DNA of 64,000 nt. It comes from Prevotella sp. (GTDB lineage Bacteria; Bacteroidota; Bacteroidia; Bacteroidales; Bacteroidaceae). Numbering within the stretch: the stretch's first letter is position 1; every line of letters begins with the position of its first letter. The translations under genes and the position numbers were made by a program. The notes beneath the pieces were generated by a model. The model ran no database searches. It was not told the origin of the DNA and saw nothing but the letters and a program-made list of their open reading frames with translations. Below are positions 34,317 to 42,433 of the stretch, piece after piece. The stretch is from assembly GCA_017410365.1 (NCBI GenBank), contig JAFQQY010000020.1, positions 62,001-126,000 on the forward strand. Direction: 5' to 3'.

Positions 34317-36773
34317 CTATTTAACAACCATCTTGCAACCCATAACATCTCCTGCTATCTGCGCGTAGCAGATGTATATGCCAGGTGACAACGATATAGT
34401 ACTGATTGGGAGATAATAATCGGTGGAAGGCTCTATTATATGAGATTCCATCGATTTTATTGTACTTCCGTCAAGAGAACATATCCTAATAGTCGCTTTA
34501 GCTCTCGCTTTTGTGCTAATCTTGGCTATTACCTCAGCATCATACTGTCCTGGTTGTAATTCGAAAGCAACCTTCTTTTCATGGGTGACAATGGTCTGAA
34601 TTCCTGTATTGTCAGTTTCCTTTACAAACTCATACGGTCCTAAATCACGGGCGATGCCATAGATAGGTTGAATAGTAAATGGAAACTCATCGCCAAAGGG
34701 CAGTGGTTTTTCTATTCCTGCGTCTATCAGTTTGCTTGTGCTCTTAAGGCGTGCAAACTTTGCAGGCATACTGCCGTCAACACCTCTAGGTGCGAGAGCA
34801 TCCGTCTCACTCAGACTTTCATAATCGGCACGACTGAACATTCGTACTACATTGTTATAGAATGTCTTGCCCTGTTCTGGTGTACCGGCAAAAGCATTAT
34901 TGCTTTCTTTGCCAACGAGTATTTCCTGGCGACCGAAGCAAACATTATTGTAAAACTCAGTGTTTGCACCACCTCCGGATTCAAACATAAAATCGTAGCC
35001 GTTGTCGAAAGCAAGTCCGCCGACAACATAGTGCCCGTCCTTATGATGATTACAGTCAAAACCCTTTGTCGAACCGGATTTGTCGCATCCAAACGCTACG
35101 CAGTTGTATATATAGTGAAGCCCTTTGGAACTACCTCCAGTACCGTTGCCGCCAAGTTTGATACCGTTTCCGTTGCCAGAGAAATTTGGGCCCTTGTCGA
35201 AATAATCATAAACCCATGTGTGGTCGCTTGCGTTTCCCGACTCCCATGCCCAACATTCTATCATGTAAACACTGTAGTCTGTTTCATAGAGATCCCAAGC
35301 GTCATCGCTATTGCGCCATGCCCTACATCTGATGAACCTATTGCCTTTTCCGTTGTGCATCTTGCATGCAAAACCATCGGCATCACTACCGTAATTGGTA
35401 TCGAAGTCGCAATTGTGATGACTGTCACAATCAATGATGTCATTATAAGCGCAATACGACCCGTCGTTGCTTGAACCGAAACCGCTTGCGGAGAAGTCAT
35501 GGCCGAATCCTAATTGCAGTCCTGTGTCAAGGCAATAGCTGAATTCACATCGTTCTATGCGGTTGTGGCTGCCCTCAAGCTTAATTCCGTTGTCTGCTGC
35601 ATGGGTGATATGCAATCCATAAAGATGCCAATAGTTGCCGGTTAGCAATATGCCGCGGTCGCCAACCTTTGATCGGTCTCGTCCGCAGTCAATCAGTTGC
35701 TGCTCAAAATCAAATATAGGCGTCTCCCCATCGTAGTTTCTAATGGTGATAGGTGCCTCGGCTGTGCCTGAGTTTTTGATGCGTACAGTAAGTTTGCCAC
35801 TATTATCGCGAGTGGTGAAATTATATTTTCCGCCACGGCATATTATGACATCGCCTGGTTGGGCTATGTTGACCACGTTTTGCAGATTCATCCACGGTTT
35901 GCTGATAGTGCCATCGCCAGTCTGGTCGTTGCCGTTGGAGGCTATGTAGTATTCGTTGTTTCCTGTTTCGCTGCCGGTTCCTTCTATATATAATGTTGTT
36001 TCTGCGTTTCCGCCTTTGATAAGTATTTCGGCAGAATATTGCTTCAATTCCTTTGGAGCAAAGCGTAATGAAATGTCGGTCTCTGCAATCTTGCCGTCTG
36101 TAAAATCGATTGTTTTTGATGAAGAGAAGTCGAGTCCGTCGCTACTTATTGTTATAGCGTCGTTATTGCTGCTGATTGTTATTGTACCCTCCAATGGTTC
36201 CAAAGAGAATGCTGATAATTTGATGCTACGCTCACGCTGCTCGCCCACTTTGGTATTGCCAAAAAGAATCTTTGCAGTGCTGGTTTTTATTGTAGGCATC
36301 TTTATTTCGCCCTCTGGTTGCTCATCGCCTGCAGAACCTTGTGTTATTATAATGTCATCTATGTATATCGTAGCACTCTTGCAGGTAAATCTAAGTAGTA
36401 CGTTGTCCGACTTGCTTTCTCCTACCGTATGTCCGGAAGAACCATAAGCAGAAGCCGACGATACACGCACGCTGCCAATATTTGTCCAAGTATTCCCGTT
36501 GTCTGTAGATTTCTCAACTATCAGTTCTTTGTTGTTGCCGCTTCCTCTGTGCTTGTATTCTACTACAACCACAGAACTCAAAGCTGGCGACGTGAGTGTG
36601 GCACCGTTGCTCATTGCAGCACGCATGCTGTTGTTGTCTTTTTTTACGGTAATACCGTTTGCAATCCATCCTTCAGGTATTCCATTCTCAAAATCTACCT
36701 TTATGGTGCTGTTTGCAAAAGATGATACAATGCTTCCAAATAGAAGCAATAAAATGGTGTTTAACAGTTTCAT
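34317..36773 (-). CDS. Secreted pectate lyase, PL9 family
   Basis: An 818-residue exported beta-helix enzyme that should cleave polygalacturonate by beta-elimination. A signal peptide (1-20) is followed by a beta-sandwich (about 22-150), an Ig-like region (about 155-265; LFGNTKVGEQRERSIKLSAF) and the PL9 helix (about 275-660). In the helix, DSHHNCDFDTNYGSDADGFA, then CRAWRNSDDAWDLYE, are the Ca2+-binding and catalytic-region motifs of PL9 (DxDGFxxK and NSDDxWDL). A C-terminal sorting-like domain (about 720-818; LSPGIYICYAQ) ends the protein. It has its own promoter and no PUL neighbours apart from distant pectin genes in the window. Confidence 0.9.
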   Translation of the reverse strand: MKLLNTILLLLFGSIVSSFANSTIKVDFENGIPEGWIANGITVKKDNNSMRAAMSNGATLTSPALSSVVVVEYKHRGSGNNKELIVEKSTDNGNTWTNIGSVRVSSASAYGSSGHTVGESKSDNVLLRFTCKSATIYIDDIIITQGSAGDEQPEGEIKMPTIKTSTAKILFGNTKVGEQRERSIKLSAFSLEPLEGTITISSNNDAITISSDGLDFSSSKTIDFTDGKIAETDISLRFAPKELKQYSAEILIKGGNAETTLYIEGTGSETGNNEYYIASNGNDQTGDGTISKPWMNLQNVVNIAQPGDVIICRGGKYNFTTRDNSGKLTVRIKNSGTAEAPITIRNYDGETPIFDFEQQLIDCGRDRSKVGDRGILLTGNYWHLYGLHITHAADNGIKLEGSHNRIERCEFSYCLDTGLQLGFGHDFSASGFGSSNDGSYCAYNDIIDCDSHHNCDFDTNYGSDADGFACKMHNGKGNRFIRCRAWRNSDDAWDLYETDYSVYMIECWAWESGNASDHTWVYDYFDKGPNFSGNGNGIKLGGNGTGGSSKGLHYIYNCVAFGCDKSGSTKGFDCNHHKDGHYVVGGLAFDNGYDFMFESGGGANTEFYNNVCFGRQEILVGKESNNAFAGTPEQGKTFYNNVVRMFSRADYESLSETDALAPRGVDGSMPAKFARLKSTSKLIDAGIEKPLPFGDEFPFTIQPIYGIARDLGPYEFVKETDNTGIQTIVTHEKKVAFELQPGQYDAEVIAKISTKARAKATIRICSLDGSTIKSMESHIIEPSTDYYLPISTISLSPGIYICYAQIAGDVMGCKMVVK

Positions 36774-36823
36774 TACAGTATAGTCTTAGTACGTTAAGAT
36801 TTTTATTAGTCTATAGTTGCTTG

Positions 36824-36831
36824 CAAAATTA
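36824..36831 (-). promoter_or_regulatory. Promoter -7 box of the PL9 gene
   Basis: TAATTTTG on the minus strand, 50 nt upstream of the PL9 start codon; consensus TAnnTTTG. Confidence 0.5.
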
Positions 36832-36936
36832 CATTATTTTTTGTGAATTATGAAAGATAATGACAATCTTTGGAATTTATACATTTAAATAATATTAAGA
36901 ATATGCGAAAATGCTTGCAGAATATTTTTTTTTATT

Positions 36937-36944
36937 TACCTTTG
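36937..36944 (+). promoter_or_regulatory. Promoter -7 box of the 211-residue secreted protein gene
   Basis: TACCTTTG, 46 nt before the start codon, preceded by an A/T-rich stretch containing TTGC about 18 nt upstream. Confidence 0.5.
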
Positions 36945-36990
36945 TTGCCGATAGGAATAACAAAAGCAAGTCAAAAGATACAGGTAAATT

Positions 36991-37626
36991 ATGAAAAGGT
37001 TTTTAGTGATAATGCTAAGCGTGGCAGCATCGTTGGGGATATATGCGCAGAAGTCGGCAGGCTTCAGTGCCACTACAACTCTTTATAAAGACTATCAACC
37101 GGCTAAGATAACACTCGCAGACGGCAAAGTCATCAAGCAGAGCAAGGCAAATGTTTTTCTTAAAAATTCACGTCTGCTCTTCAAACGCGGTATGTTCGAC
37201 ATGGAGGCTAACATGGCTCAGATAAGTAGGGTAGAGTTTGCCGACAAGACATTTGAGAAGCTTGACACTATGCTGGTAACGGTGGTTGACACAGTGGGCG
37301 ACAAGCGAATACTTTGTGCAACAACCATCGACATAGAGGCATACAAGTCAAAGGCTGTCAACGACCGTGTGGTGACAAATCTCTCGCTTGGCGAACAGGT
37401 GTCGATGACAACTATCGACCTCGCACCTGAAGACGAGTTGAAATATCCGTTAATAAATACATATTATTTTGAAATAGACGGAAAACCGTTTGAGGTGCAT
37501 GAGCGAACCATAACCCGAATGCTCGACAAAGACAAGCGCAGGATGCTTAAGACATATATGCAGTTCCCCGATTTCGACTGGGGTGACAGAGAGTATCTTC
37601 GCAAAATATTACAACTGTTTGATTAA
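36991..37626 (+). CDS. Exported protein of unknown function
   Basis: A 211-residue protein with a cleavable signal peptide (cleavage after GIYAQ). I do not recognise a named family; it looks like a Bacteroidales-specific secreted protein. The mature part has short alternating strands (KITLADGKVIKQSKANVFLK; LLFKRGMFDMEANMAQI) and a helical C-terminus rich in Lys, Arg and Asp (TRMLDKDKRRMLKTYM). There is no Cys that could be lipidated. It ends in a strong hairpin, so it is probably transcribed alone. An envelope-associated role is all that can be inferred. Confidence 0.7.
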   Translation: MKRFLVIMLSVAASLGIYAQKSAGFSATTTLYKDYQPAKITLADGKVIKQSKANVFLKNSRLLFKRGMFDMEANMAQISRVEFADKTFEKLDTMLVTVVDTVGDKRILCATTIDIEAYKSKAVNDRVVTNLSLGEQVSMTTIDLAPEDELKYPLINTYYFEIDGKPFEVHERTITRMLDKDKRRMLKTYMQFPDFDWGDREYLRKILQLFD

Positions 37627-37630
37627 ACGA

Positions 37631-37662
37631 AAAAACTAAATGAGAAATCATTTAGTTTTTTT
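37631..37662 (+). terminator. Terminator after the exported protein gene
   Basis: A perfect 13-bp stem (AAAAACTAAATGA/TCATTTAGTTTTT) with a GAAA tetraloop and continuing T-tract; 5 nt after the stop codon. Confidence 0.85.
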
Positions 37663-37691
37663 GGTTTTCTACGGAATTTACCGTATTTTTG
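37660..37691 (+). promoter_or_regulatory. Promoter of the tlpA-folP-cdaA group
   Basis: TTTG (37660-37663), 20-nt spacer, TATTTTTG (37684-37691). The -33 box is the end of the preceding terminator's T-tract. It sits 76 nt before the TlpA-like start. Confidence 0.65.
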
Positions 37692-37766
37692 CATAATGTA
37701 AACATTGTGTTGCGGGTGCTTGGAAAATATACGCAATTATGAGTGTTGAATATAAAACCTAAGATT

Positions 37767-38288
37767 ATGAAAAAACTGAATATACTGATGGCGCTGCTTA
37801 TGTGCCTCTTTGTAAGTGCAGTTTCTGCGCAGGACCTCGACGATAAGTATGCTGCAGAGATGCTTAAGCCAGGTGCAGTGGCTCCCGACTTCACCGTTAT
37901 AGATGCCGAGACGATGGACGACTTGCCCATCAGCACCTATCGTGGCAAGTATGTCGTGCTCGATTTCTGGGCAACATGGTGCCCTGATTGCCGCAAGGAC
38001 GTGCCCAAGATGAAGGAACTCTATGGCAAGTTTGCCTCTGACAACATTATATTCATCGGTGTTTCTTTCGATAAGAACGATGAAGTGTGGATGAAATACA
38101 TCCGTGAGAATGGTATGGAGTGGCTGCAGCATCGTGAGCAGAAACCGAAGAACGAAAGTCAGGTGTCAAAAGACTATCACGTCAAGTGGATTCCCTCTAT
38201 CTACGTCATCGGTCCTGACGGGAAGATTATGCTCGGCACGGTGATGATAGAGAAACTGGAGAAGTTGCTTGAGACAATAAAGAAGTAA
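37767..38288 (+). CDS. TlpA-like periplasmic thioredoxin
   Basis: A 173-residue thiol-disulfide oxidoreductase of the TlpA/ResA type. The signal peptide (MKKLNILMALLMCLFVSAVSAQ) is followed by a peroxiredoxin-like N-terminal part (KPGAVAPDFTVIDAETMDD) and the active site WATWCPDCRKD; the CPDC pair should be the redox centre. The cis-Pro segment is VKWIPSIYVIGPDGK. I chose the second Met because the eight upstream codons have no signal character. folP begins directly after the stop codon, so the two are probably translated from one mRNA. Confidence 0.9.
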   Translation: MKKLNILMALLMCLFVSAVSAQDLDDKYAAEMLKPGAVAPDFTVIDAETMDDLPISTYRGKYVVLDFWATWCPDCRKDVPKMKELYGKFASDNIIFIGVSFDKNDEVWMKYIRENGMEWLQHREQKPKNESQVSKDYHVKWIPSIYVIGPDGKIMLGTVMIEKLEKLLETIKK

Positions 38289-39086
38289 ATGCAAAGACCG
38301 TTGCCATATACAATCAACGTTCATGGTCGTCTGCTCGACTTGTCCGTTCCGCGGGTGATGGGCATCCTCAATGCCACGCCCGACTCATTCTTCTCTGACA
38401 GCAGAATGCAGACGGAGCGTGAGATTGCCTACAGGACGACGGAGATAGTAGAGCAGGGTGGCGATATAATCGATGTAGGGGCATACTCAACCCGTCCTGG
38501 TGCTTCTGAAGTGCCGGTAGAGGAGGAGATGGCACGCCTTAGAGTTGCATTGCAGGTAATCAGGCGCGAGCAACCTGATGCCATCCTCAGCGTTGATACC
38601 TTCCGTGCCGATGTGGCGCGTATGTGTGTAGAGGAATACGGTGTTAGCATTATCAACGATGTGTCAGAAATGGCAGATGAGGCTATGGCGCGAACGGTGG
38701 CAAGACTTGGCGTACCATATATACTGATGTCGGTGCAACCGACGCTTCGCGAAATGCTGATAGGCCTGGCTGACAAGGTACAGCAGCTGCGCAACCAGGG
38801 TGCCAAGGACATAATCATAGATCCGGGCTTCGGTTTCGGCAAAACATTGGATCAGAACTATCAGTTAATGTACGAATTGGAAAAGCTCCATGTGTTGGGT
38901 TTGCCTCTACTCGTAGGTATATCGCGAAAGTCGATGATTTACAAACGCTTGAACTGCACACCGGCAGAAGCTCTCAACGGAACAACCGTACTCAACACTA
39001 TCGCACTGACTAAAGGCGCAAGCATACTGCGTGTTCACGATGTCAGGGAGGCGGTGGAAACAGTAGCATTAAGCATTATACATTAA
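38289..39086 (+). CDS. folP: Dihydropteroate synthase
   Basis: A 265-residue cytoplasmic enzyme of folate synthesis, condensing p-aminobenzoate with the pterin pyrophosphate. Visible motifs are MGILNATPDSFFSDSR, DVGAYSTRPGA, SVDTFRADVA, NDVSEM, DPGFGFGKT and LLVGISRKSM, all at usual positions. The last residues (LSIIH) and stop are encoded by a GCATTAAGCATTATAC repeat that continues into the spacer, so the C-terminus appears to be repeat-derived. cdaA follows 25 nt later, a pairing common in Bacteroidota. Confidence 0.95.
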   Translation: MQRPLPYTINVHGRLLDLSVPRVMGILNATPDSFFSDSRMQTEREIAYRTTEIVEQGGDIIDVGAYSTRPGASEVPVEEEMARLRVALQVIRREQPDAILSVDTFRADVARMCVEEYGVSIINDVSEMADEAMARTVARLGVPYILMSVQPTLREMLIGLADKVQQLRNQGAKDIIIDPGFGFGKTLDQNYQLMYELEKLHVLGLPLLVGISRKSMIYKRLNCTPAEALNGTTVLNTIALTKGASILRVHDVREAVETVALSIIH

Positions 39087-39106
39087 GCATTAAGAATTAC
39101 GCATTG
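39066..39106 (+). repeat. GCATTAAG repeat at the folP 3' end
   Basis: Successive GCATTAAG, CATTATA, CATTAAG, CATTAAG and AATTACG words span the folP stop codon and most of the spacer to cdaA. The same words form part of the CE12 signal-peptide coding sequence at 2621-2648. Confidence 0.6.
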
Positions 39107-39111
39107 AATAT

Positions 39112-39888
39112 ATGTTTTTCGAATTTGGAATAAAAGATATTGTCGATATACTTCTGGTGGCGCTGATGCTCTACTACTTTTATCGGTTGATGAAAGAGTC
39201 GCGCTCCCTGAATATCTTCATTGGCATCATGATGTTTGTCATGGTGTGGTTGCTGGTATCACAGGTGTTTGAGATGCGCCTTCTTGGTTCCATCATGGAC
39301 AAGTTGGTGAGCGTGGGAGTAATCGGACTTATCGTCTTGTTCCAGGAAGAAATCCGTAAGTTCTTTAATGAACTCGGCACGCGCCAGCGCATGCGTGTGT
39401 TCCTCAAGTTCTTTTCTTCGGATAAGAAAAAGGACGATGGAAGCAACAAGGAAACCATTGTGCCCCTTGTGCTTGCCTGTCTTAATATGAGTAACCGACA
39501 GGAAGGGGCACTGATTGTAATCGAACGCCATATGTCGCTCAACGAGATTGTATCAACTGGCGACATCATTGATGCGAATATCAACCAGTTGCTCATCGAG
39601 AACATCTTCTTTAAGAACTCGCCGCTCCACGACGGAGCAATGGTCATCTCCAACCGCCGAATAAAGGCTGCCGGTTGTATTTTGCCAGTGTCTCATAATA
39701 AAGATATTCCCAAGGAGCTCGGCCTTCGCCACCGTGCCGCTCTCGGCATGACGCAAAACAGCGATGCGATAGTCATCATCGTGTCAGAAGAGACAGGTGC
39801 CATCTCAATGGCAATAAGGGGCAACTTCCACTTGAAACTATCGGCAGAGCAGCTTGAAAGCATCTTGACGGAAGAGTTGAAGGGTTGA
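39112..39888 (+). CDS. cdaA: Diadenylate cyclase CdaA
   Basis: A 258-residue membrane enzyme making cyclic di-AMP from two ATP. Three transmembrane helices occupy about residues 8-80, then a short coiled linker and the DisA_N catalytic domain. Hallmark motifs are SPLHDGAMVI (DGA) and LGLRHRAALG (RHR), both intact. c-di-AMP controls osmolyte and potassium balance and wall homeostasis in bacteria that have it. It is next to folP, the usual arrangement in Bacteroidota, unlike the cdaA-cdaR-glmM operon in Firmicutes. Confidence 0.93.
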   Translation: MFFEFGIKDIVDILLVALMLYYFYRLMKESRSLNIFIGIMMFVMVWLLVSQVFEMRLLGSIMDKLVSVGVIGLIVLFQEEIRKFFNELGTRQRMRVFLKFFSSDKKKDDGSNKETIVPLVLACLNMSNRQEGALIVIERHMSLNEIVSTGDIIDANINQLLIENIFFKNSPLHDGAMVISNRRIKAAGCILPVSHNKDIPKELGLRHRAALGMTQNSDAIVIIVSEETGAISMAIRGNFHLKLSAEQLESILTEELKG

Positions 39889-39940
39889 AGGAGAAACGAA
39901 AAATCTTACAGTTAACTACAAGTAATTGAATAAAATTTAC

Positions 39941-39948
39941 TAATTTTG
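39941..39948 (+). promoter_or_regulatory. Promoter -7 box of pta-ackA
   Basis: TAATTTTG, 55 nt before the pta start; consensus TAnnTTTG. The -33 element is not clear. Confidence 0.5.
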
Positions 39949-40002
39949 CAAAGTCGAAATAGCAAAATGGCATAAAAGCAAAACATACAATAAACAACTA
40001 TT

Positions 40003-41013
40003 ATGGATTTAGTACAACAAATCATTGAGCGCGCTAAGAACAACAAGCAGCGCATTGTACTCCCCGAAGCCACCGAGGAGCGCACATTGAAGGCAGCTGA
40101 CATGGTGTTGGCTGAAGGTGTGGCAGACCTCATCCTTATCGGTAACCCTGATGAGATTCATGCTCTCGCAGAGAAGTGGGAACTGAAGAACATCGACAAG
40201 GCTACCCTTATCGATCCGGAGAACAACCCAAAGAGCGAAGAGTATGCAGCATTGCTGACAGAACTCCGTAAGAGCAAGGGCATGACCATTGAGAAGGCTC
40301 GCGAACTGGTTAAGAACCCTCTCTATCTCGGTTGTATGATTATCAAGACTGAAGGTGCAGACGGTCAGATTAGTGGTGCACTGAGCACTACTGGCGACAC
40401 TCTGCGTCCTGCCCTCCAGATTATCAAGTGCTCTCCAGGTATCACTTGTGTGAGCGGTGCCATGCTGCTTATCACAAAGAAACCTGAGTATGGTGAGAAC
40501 GGTGTGCTTGTAGTTGGTGACGTGGCAGTTACTCCAATGCCAGACGCTGCTCAGCTCAGTCAGATTGCCGTTTGTACAGCCCAAACAGCCAAGAGCGTTG
40601 CCGGTTTTGCCGACCCACGCGTTGCAATGTTGAGCTTCTCAACAAAAGGTAGTGCTACTCACGAGGTTGTTGACAAGGTGATTGAGGCTACTCGTCTTGC
40701 TAAGGAACTCGATCCTTCACTGAAGATTGACGGTGAGTTGCAGGCAGATGCCGCTCTCGTTCCTTCTGTAGGCAGCAAGAAGTGTCCAGATAGCGAGATT
40801 GCAGGTAAGGCTAACGTGCTTGTGTTCCCTAACCTCGAGGTTGGTAACATTGGTTACAAGCTTGTTCAGCGTCTTGGTGATGCTGTTGCCATTGGTCCTA
40901 TCCTTCAGGGTATCGCCCGTCCGGTTAACGACCTCAGCCGCGGCTGCTCTGTAGAAGACATCTACTACCTCGTTGCCATCACCGCTTGCCAGGCGATGGA
41001 TGCAAAGAAGTAA
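40003..41013 (+). CDS. pta: Phosphate acetyltransferase
   Basis: A 336-residue short-type Pta that converts acetyl-CoA and phosphate to acetyl phosphate. Family marks are IVLPEATEERTLKAAD at the N-terminus, ISGALSTTGDTLRPALQII, GVLVVGDVAVTPMPDAAQL, RVAMLSFSTKGS and the C-terminal DLSRGCSVEDIYYLVAITA. It lacks the N-terminal regulatory domains of the long enterobacterial enzyme. ackA follows after 30 nt, so the pair gives ATP and acetate from acetyl-CoA. Codon use is strongly biased, as expected for a highly expressed central enzyme. Confidence 0.96.
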   Translation: MDLVQQIIERAKNNKQRIVLPEATEERTLKAADMVLAEGVADLILIGNPDEIHALAEKWELKNIDKATLIDPENNPKSEEYAALLTELRKSKGMTIEKARELVKNPLYLGCMIIKTEGADGQISGALSTTGDTLRPALQIIKCSPGITCVSGAMLLITKKPEYGENGVLVVGDVAVTPMPDAAQLSQIAVCTAQTAKSVAGFADPRVAMLSFSTKGSATHEVVDKVIEATRLAKELDPSLKIDGELQADAALVPSVGSKKCPDSEIAGKANVLVFPNLEVGNIGYKLVQRLGDAVAIGPILQGIARPVNDLSRGCSVEDIYYLVAITACQAMDAKK

Positions 41014-41043
41014 TAATTAATTATGAATTAAGGATTAGGAATT

Positions 41044-42237
41044 ATGAAAATACTCGTTTTAAACTGCGGTTCATCATCTATCAAGTACGCATTGTACAAT
41101 ATGGATGATAAGTCAGTAATGACATCAGGTGGTGCCGAGCGTGTAGGTCTCGACGGCGGCTTTGTAAAGGTAAAGCTTGCCAATGGCGAGAAGAAGCAGG
41201 TGATGCACGACATCCCAGAGCACACAGAAGGTGTGAAGTTCATCTTCTCTCTGCTCACCGACCCAGAAATCGGTGTTATCAAAGACCTTAGCGAGATTGA
41301 TGCTGTGGGTCATCGTATGGTGCACGGCGGTGAGAAGTTCAACAAGAGCGTTGTCCTCACCGATGAGGTGCTCAAGGTGTTCGAAGAGTGCAGCGACCTC
41401 GCTCCGCTCCACAACCCAGCCAACCTCAAGGGTGTTAACGCCGTATCAGAACTCATGCCAAACCTCCCGCAGGTAGGTGTGTTCGACACAGCTTTCCACC
41501 AGACAATGCCGGCAAAGGCATACATGTATGCAATCCCTTATGAACTGTACGAGCAGTACGGCATCCGTCGCTACGGTTTCCACGGAACTAGTCATCGCTA
41601 TGTTTCTAAGCGCGTGTGCGATTTCCTCGGCGTAAACCCAGAAGACAAGAAGGTTATCACCTGCCACATCGGTAACGGTGGTTCTATCGCAGCTGTTGAC
41701 GGAGGCAAGTGTGTTGACACAACCATGGGTCTCACCCCACTGGAAGGTGTTATGATGGGTACTCGTAGTGGTGACATCGACGGCGGTGCTGTTTCTTTCA
41801 TTCAGAAGAAACTCAACCTCGATGCTGACGGAATCTCTAACCTTCTCAACAAGAAGAGTGGTGTTCAGGGTATCACTGGCATCTCTTCTGACATGCGTGA
41901 GGTAGAGGCAGCAGAGAAGGCAGGCAACGAGCGTGCCATCCTTGCCATGGAGATGTACAACTACCGCATTAAGAAGTACATCGGTGCTTATGCAGCAGCC
42001 ATGAACGGTTGCGACATCATCGTGTTCACAGCCGGTGTTGGTGAGAATCAGGCAGGCATGCGTGCTGATGTTTGCAAGGGCATGGAATGGATGGGCGTGA
42101 AGATTGACGAGGCCAAGAATGCTACAATACATGGCGAAGAGGCTGTTATCTCAGCTCCTGACTCAAAGGTAACAGTAGTTGTTGTTCCTACTGACGAGGA
42201 ATTGATGATTGCTACTGATACAATGAATTTGTTGTAA
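41044..42237 (+). CDS. ackA: Acetate kinase
   Basis: A 397-residue ASKHA-fold kinase that transfers phosphate between acetyl phosphate and ADP. It has LVLNCGSSSIKYAL (phosphate 1), HRMVHGGEKF, DTAFHQTMP (catalytic Asp), GFHGTSHRYV, CHIGNGGS and FTAGVGENQ. The length is normal. It is the second gene of the pta-ackA operon. A near-perfect 12-bp terminator and a long GC-rich inverted repeat follow in the convergent gap to the LpxH-like gene. Confidence 0.97.
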   Translation: MKILVLNCGSSSIKYALYNMDDKSVMTSGGAERVGLDGGFVKVKLANGEKKQVMHDIPEHTEGVKFIFSLLTDPEIGVIKDLSEIDAVGHRMVHGGEKFNKSVVLTDEVLKVFEECSDLAPLHNPANLKGVNAVSELMPNLPQVGVFDTAFHQTMPAKAYMYAIPYELYEQYGIRRYGFHGTSHRYVSKRVCDFLGVNPEDKKVITCHIGNGGSIAAVDGGKCVDTTMGLTPLEGVMMGTRSGDIDGGAVSFIQKKLNLDADGISNLLNKKSGVQGITGISSDMREVEAAEKAGNERAILAMEMYNYRIKKYIGAYAAAMNGCDIIVFTAGVGENQAGMRADVCKGMEWMGVKIDEAKNATIHGEEAVISAPDSKVTVVVVPTDEELMIATDTMNLL

Positions 42238-42240
42238 AAG

Positions 42241-42430
42241 GGCCTCCCCCAGCCCCTCCGAAGGAGGGGAGTAGGATGAAGGAGGGGAGATACTATAAAA
42301 TATAAGGGATTAAGGCACAAAACCTTAATCCCTTATTTTGTTTATAATCTATAATCCCTCATCTCTCATCCAATACACTCTCATCTCACATCCATATCTC
42401 CCCTCCTTCGGAGGGGTAGGGGGGAGGTCC
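42241..42430. repeat. GC-rich 30-bp inverted repeat flanking the ackA/lpxH gap
   Basis: Left arm 42241-42270 (CCTCCCCC, CCCCTCCG, AAGGAGGGG) and right arm 42399-42430 are near-perfect complements, each itself a palindrome around CCTCCGAAGGAGG or CTCCTTCGGAG. They bracket the terminator at 42304-42334 and run up to both stop codons. Related short versions are at 10514 and 25682. Confidence 0.85.
42304..42339 (+). terminator. Terminator of pta-ackA (bidirectional with LpxH-like gene)
   Basis: AAGGGATTAAGG (42304-42315) pairs perfectly with CCTTAATCCCTT (42323-42334) across a 7-nt loop, followed by ATTTTG. The A-rich sequence before it would also serve the opposite strand. Confidence 0.85.
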
Positions 42431-42433
42431 TCC

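Noticed and set aside
36495-36853. Plus-strand ORFs opposite the PL9 signal peptide
   Set aside because: They are antisense to the conserved start of the PL9 protein and show no domain or ribosome binding site.
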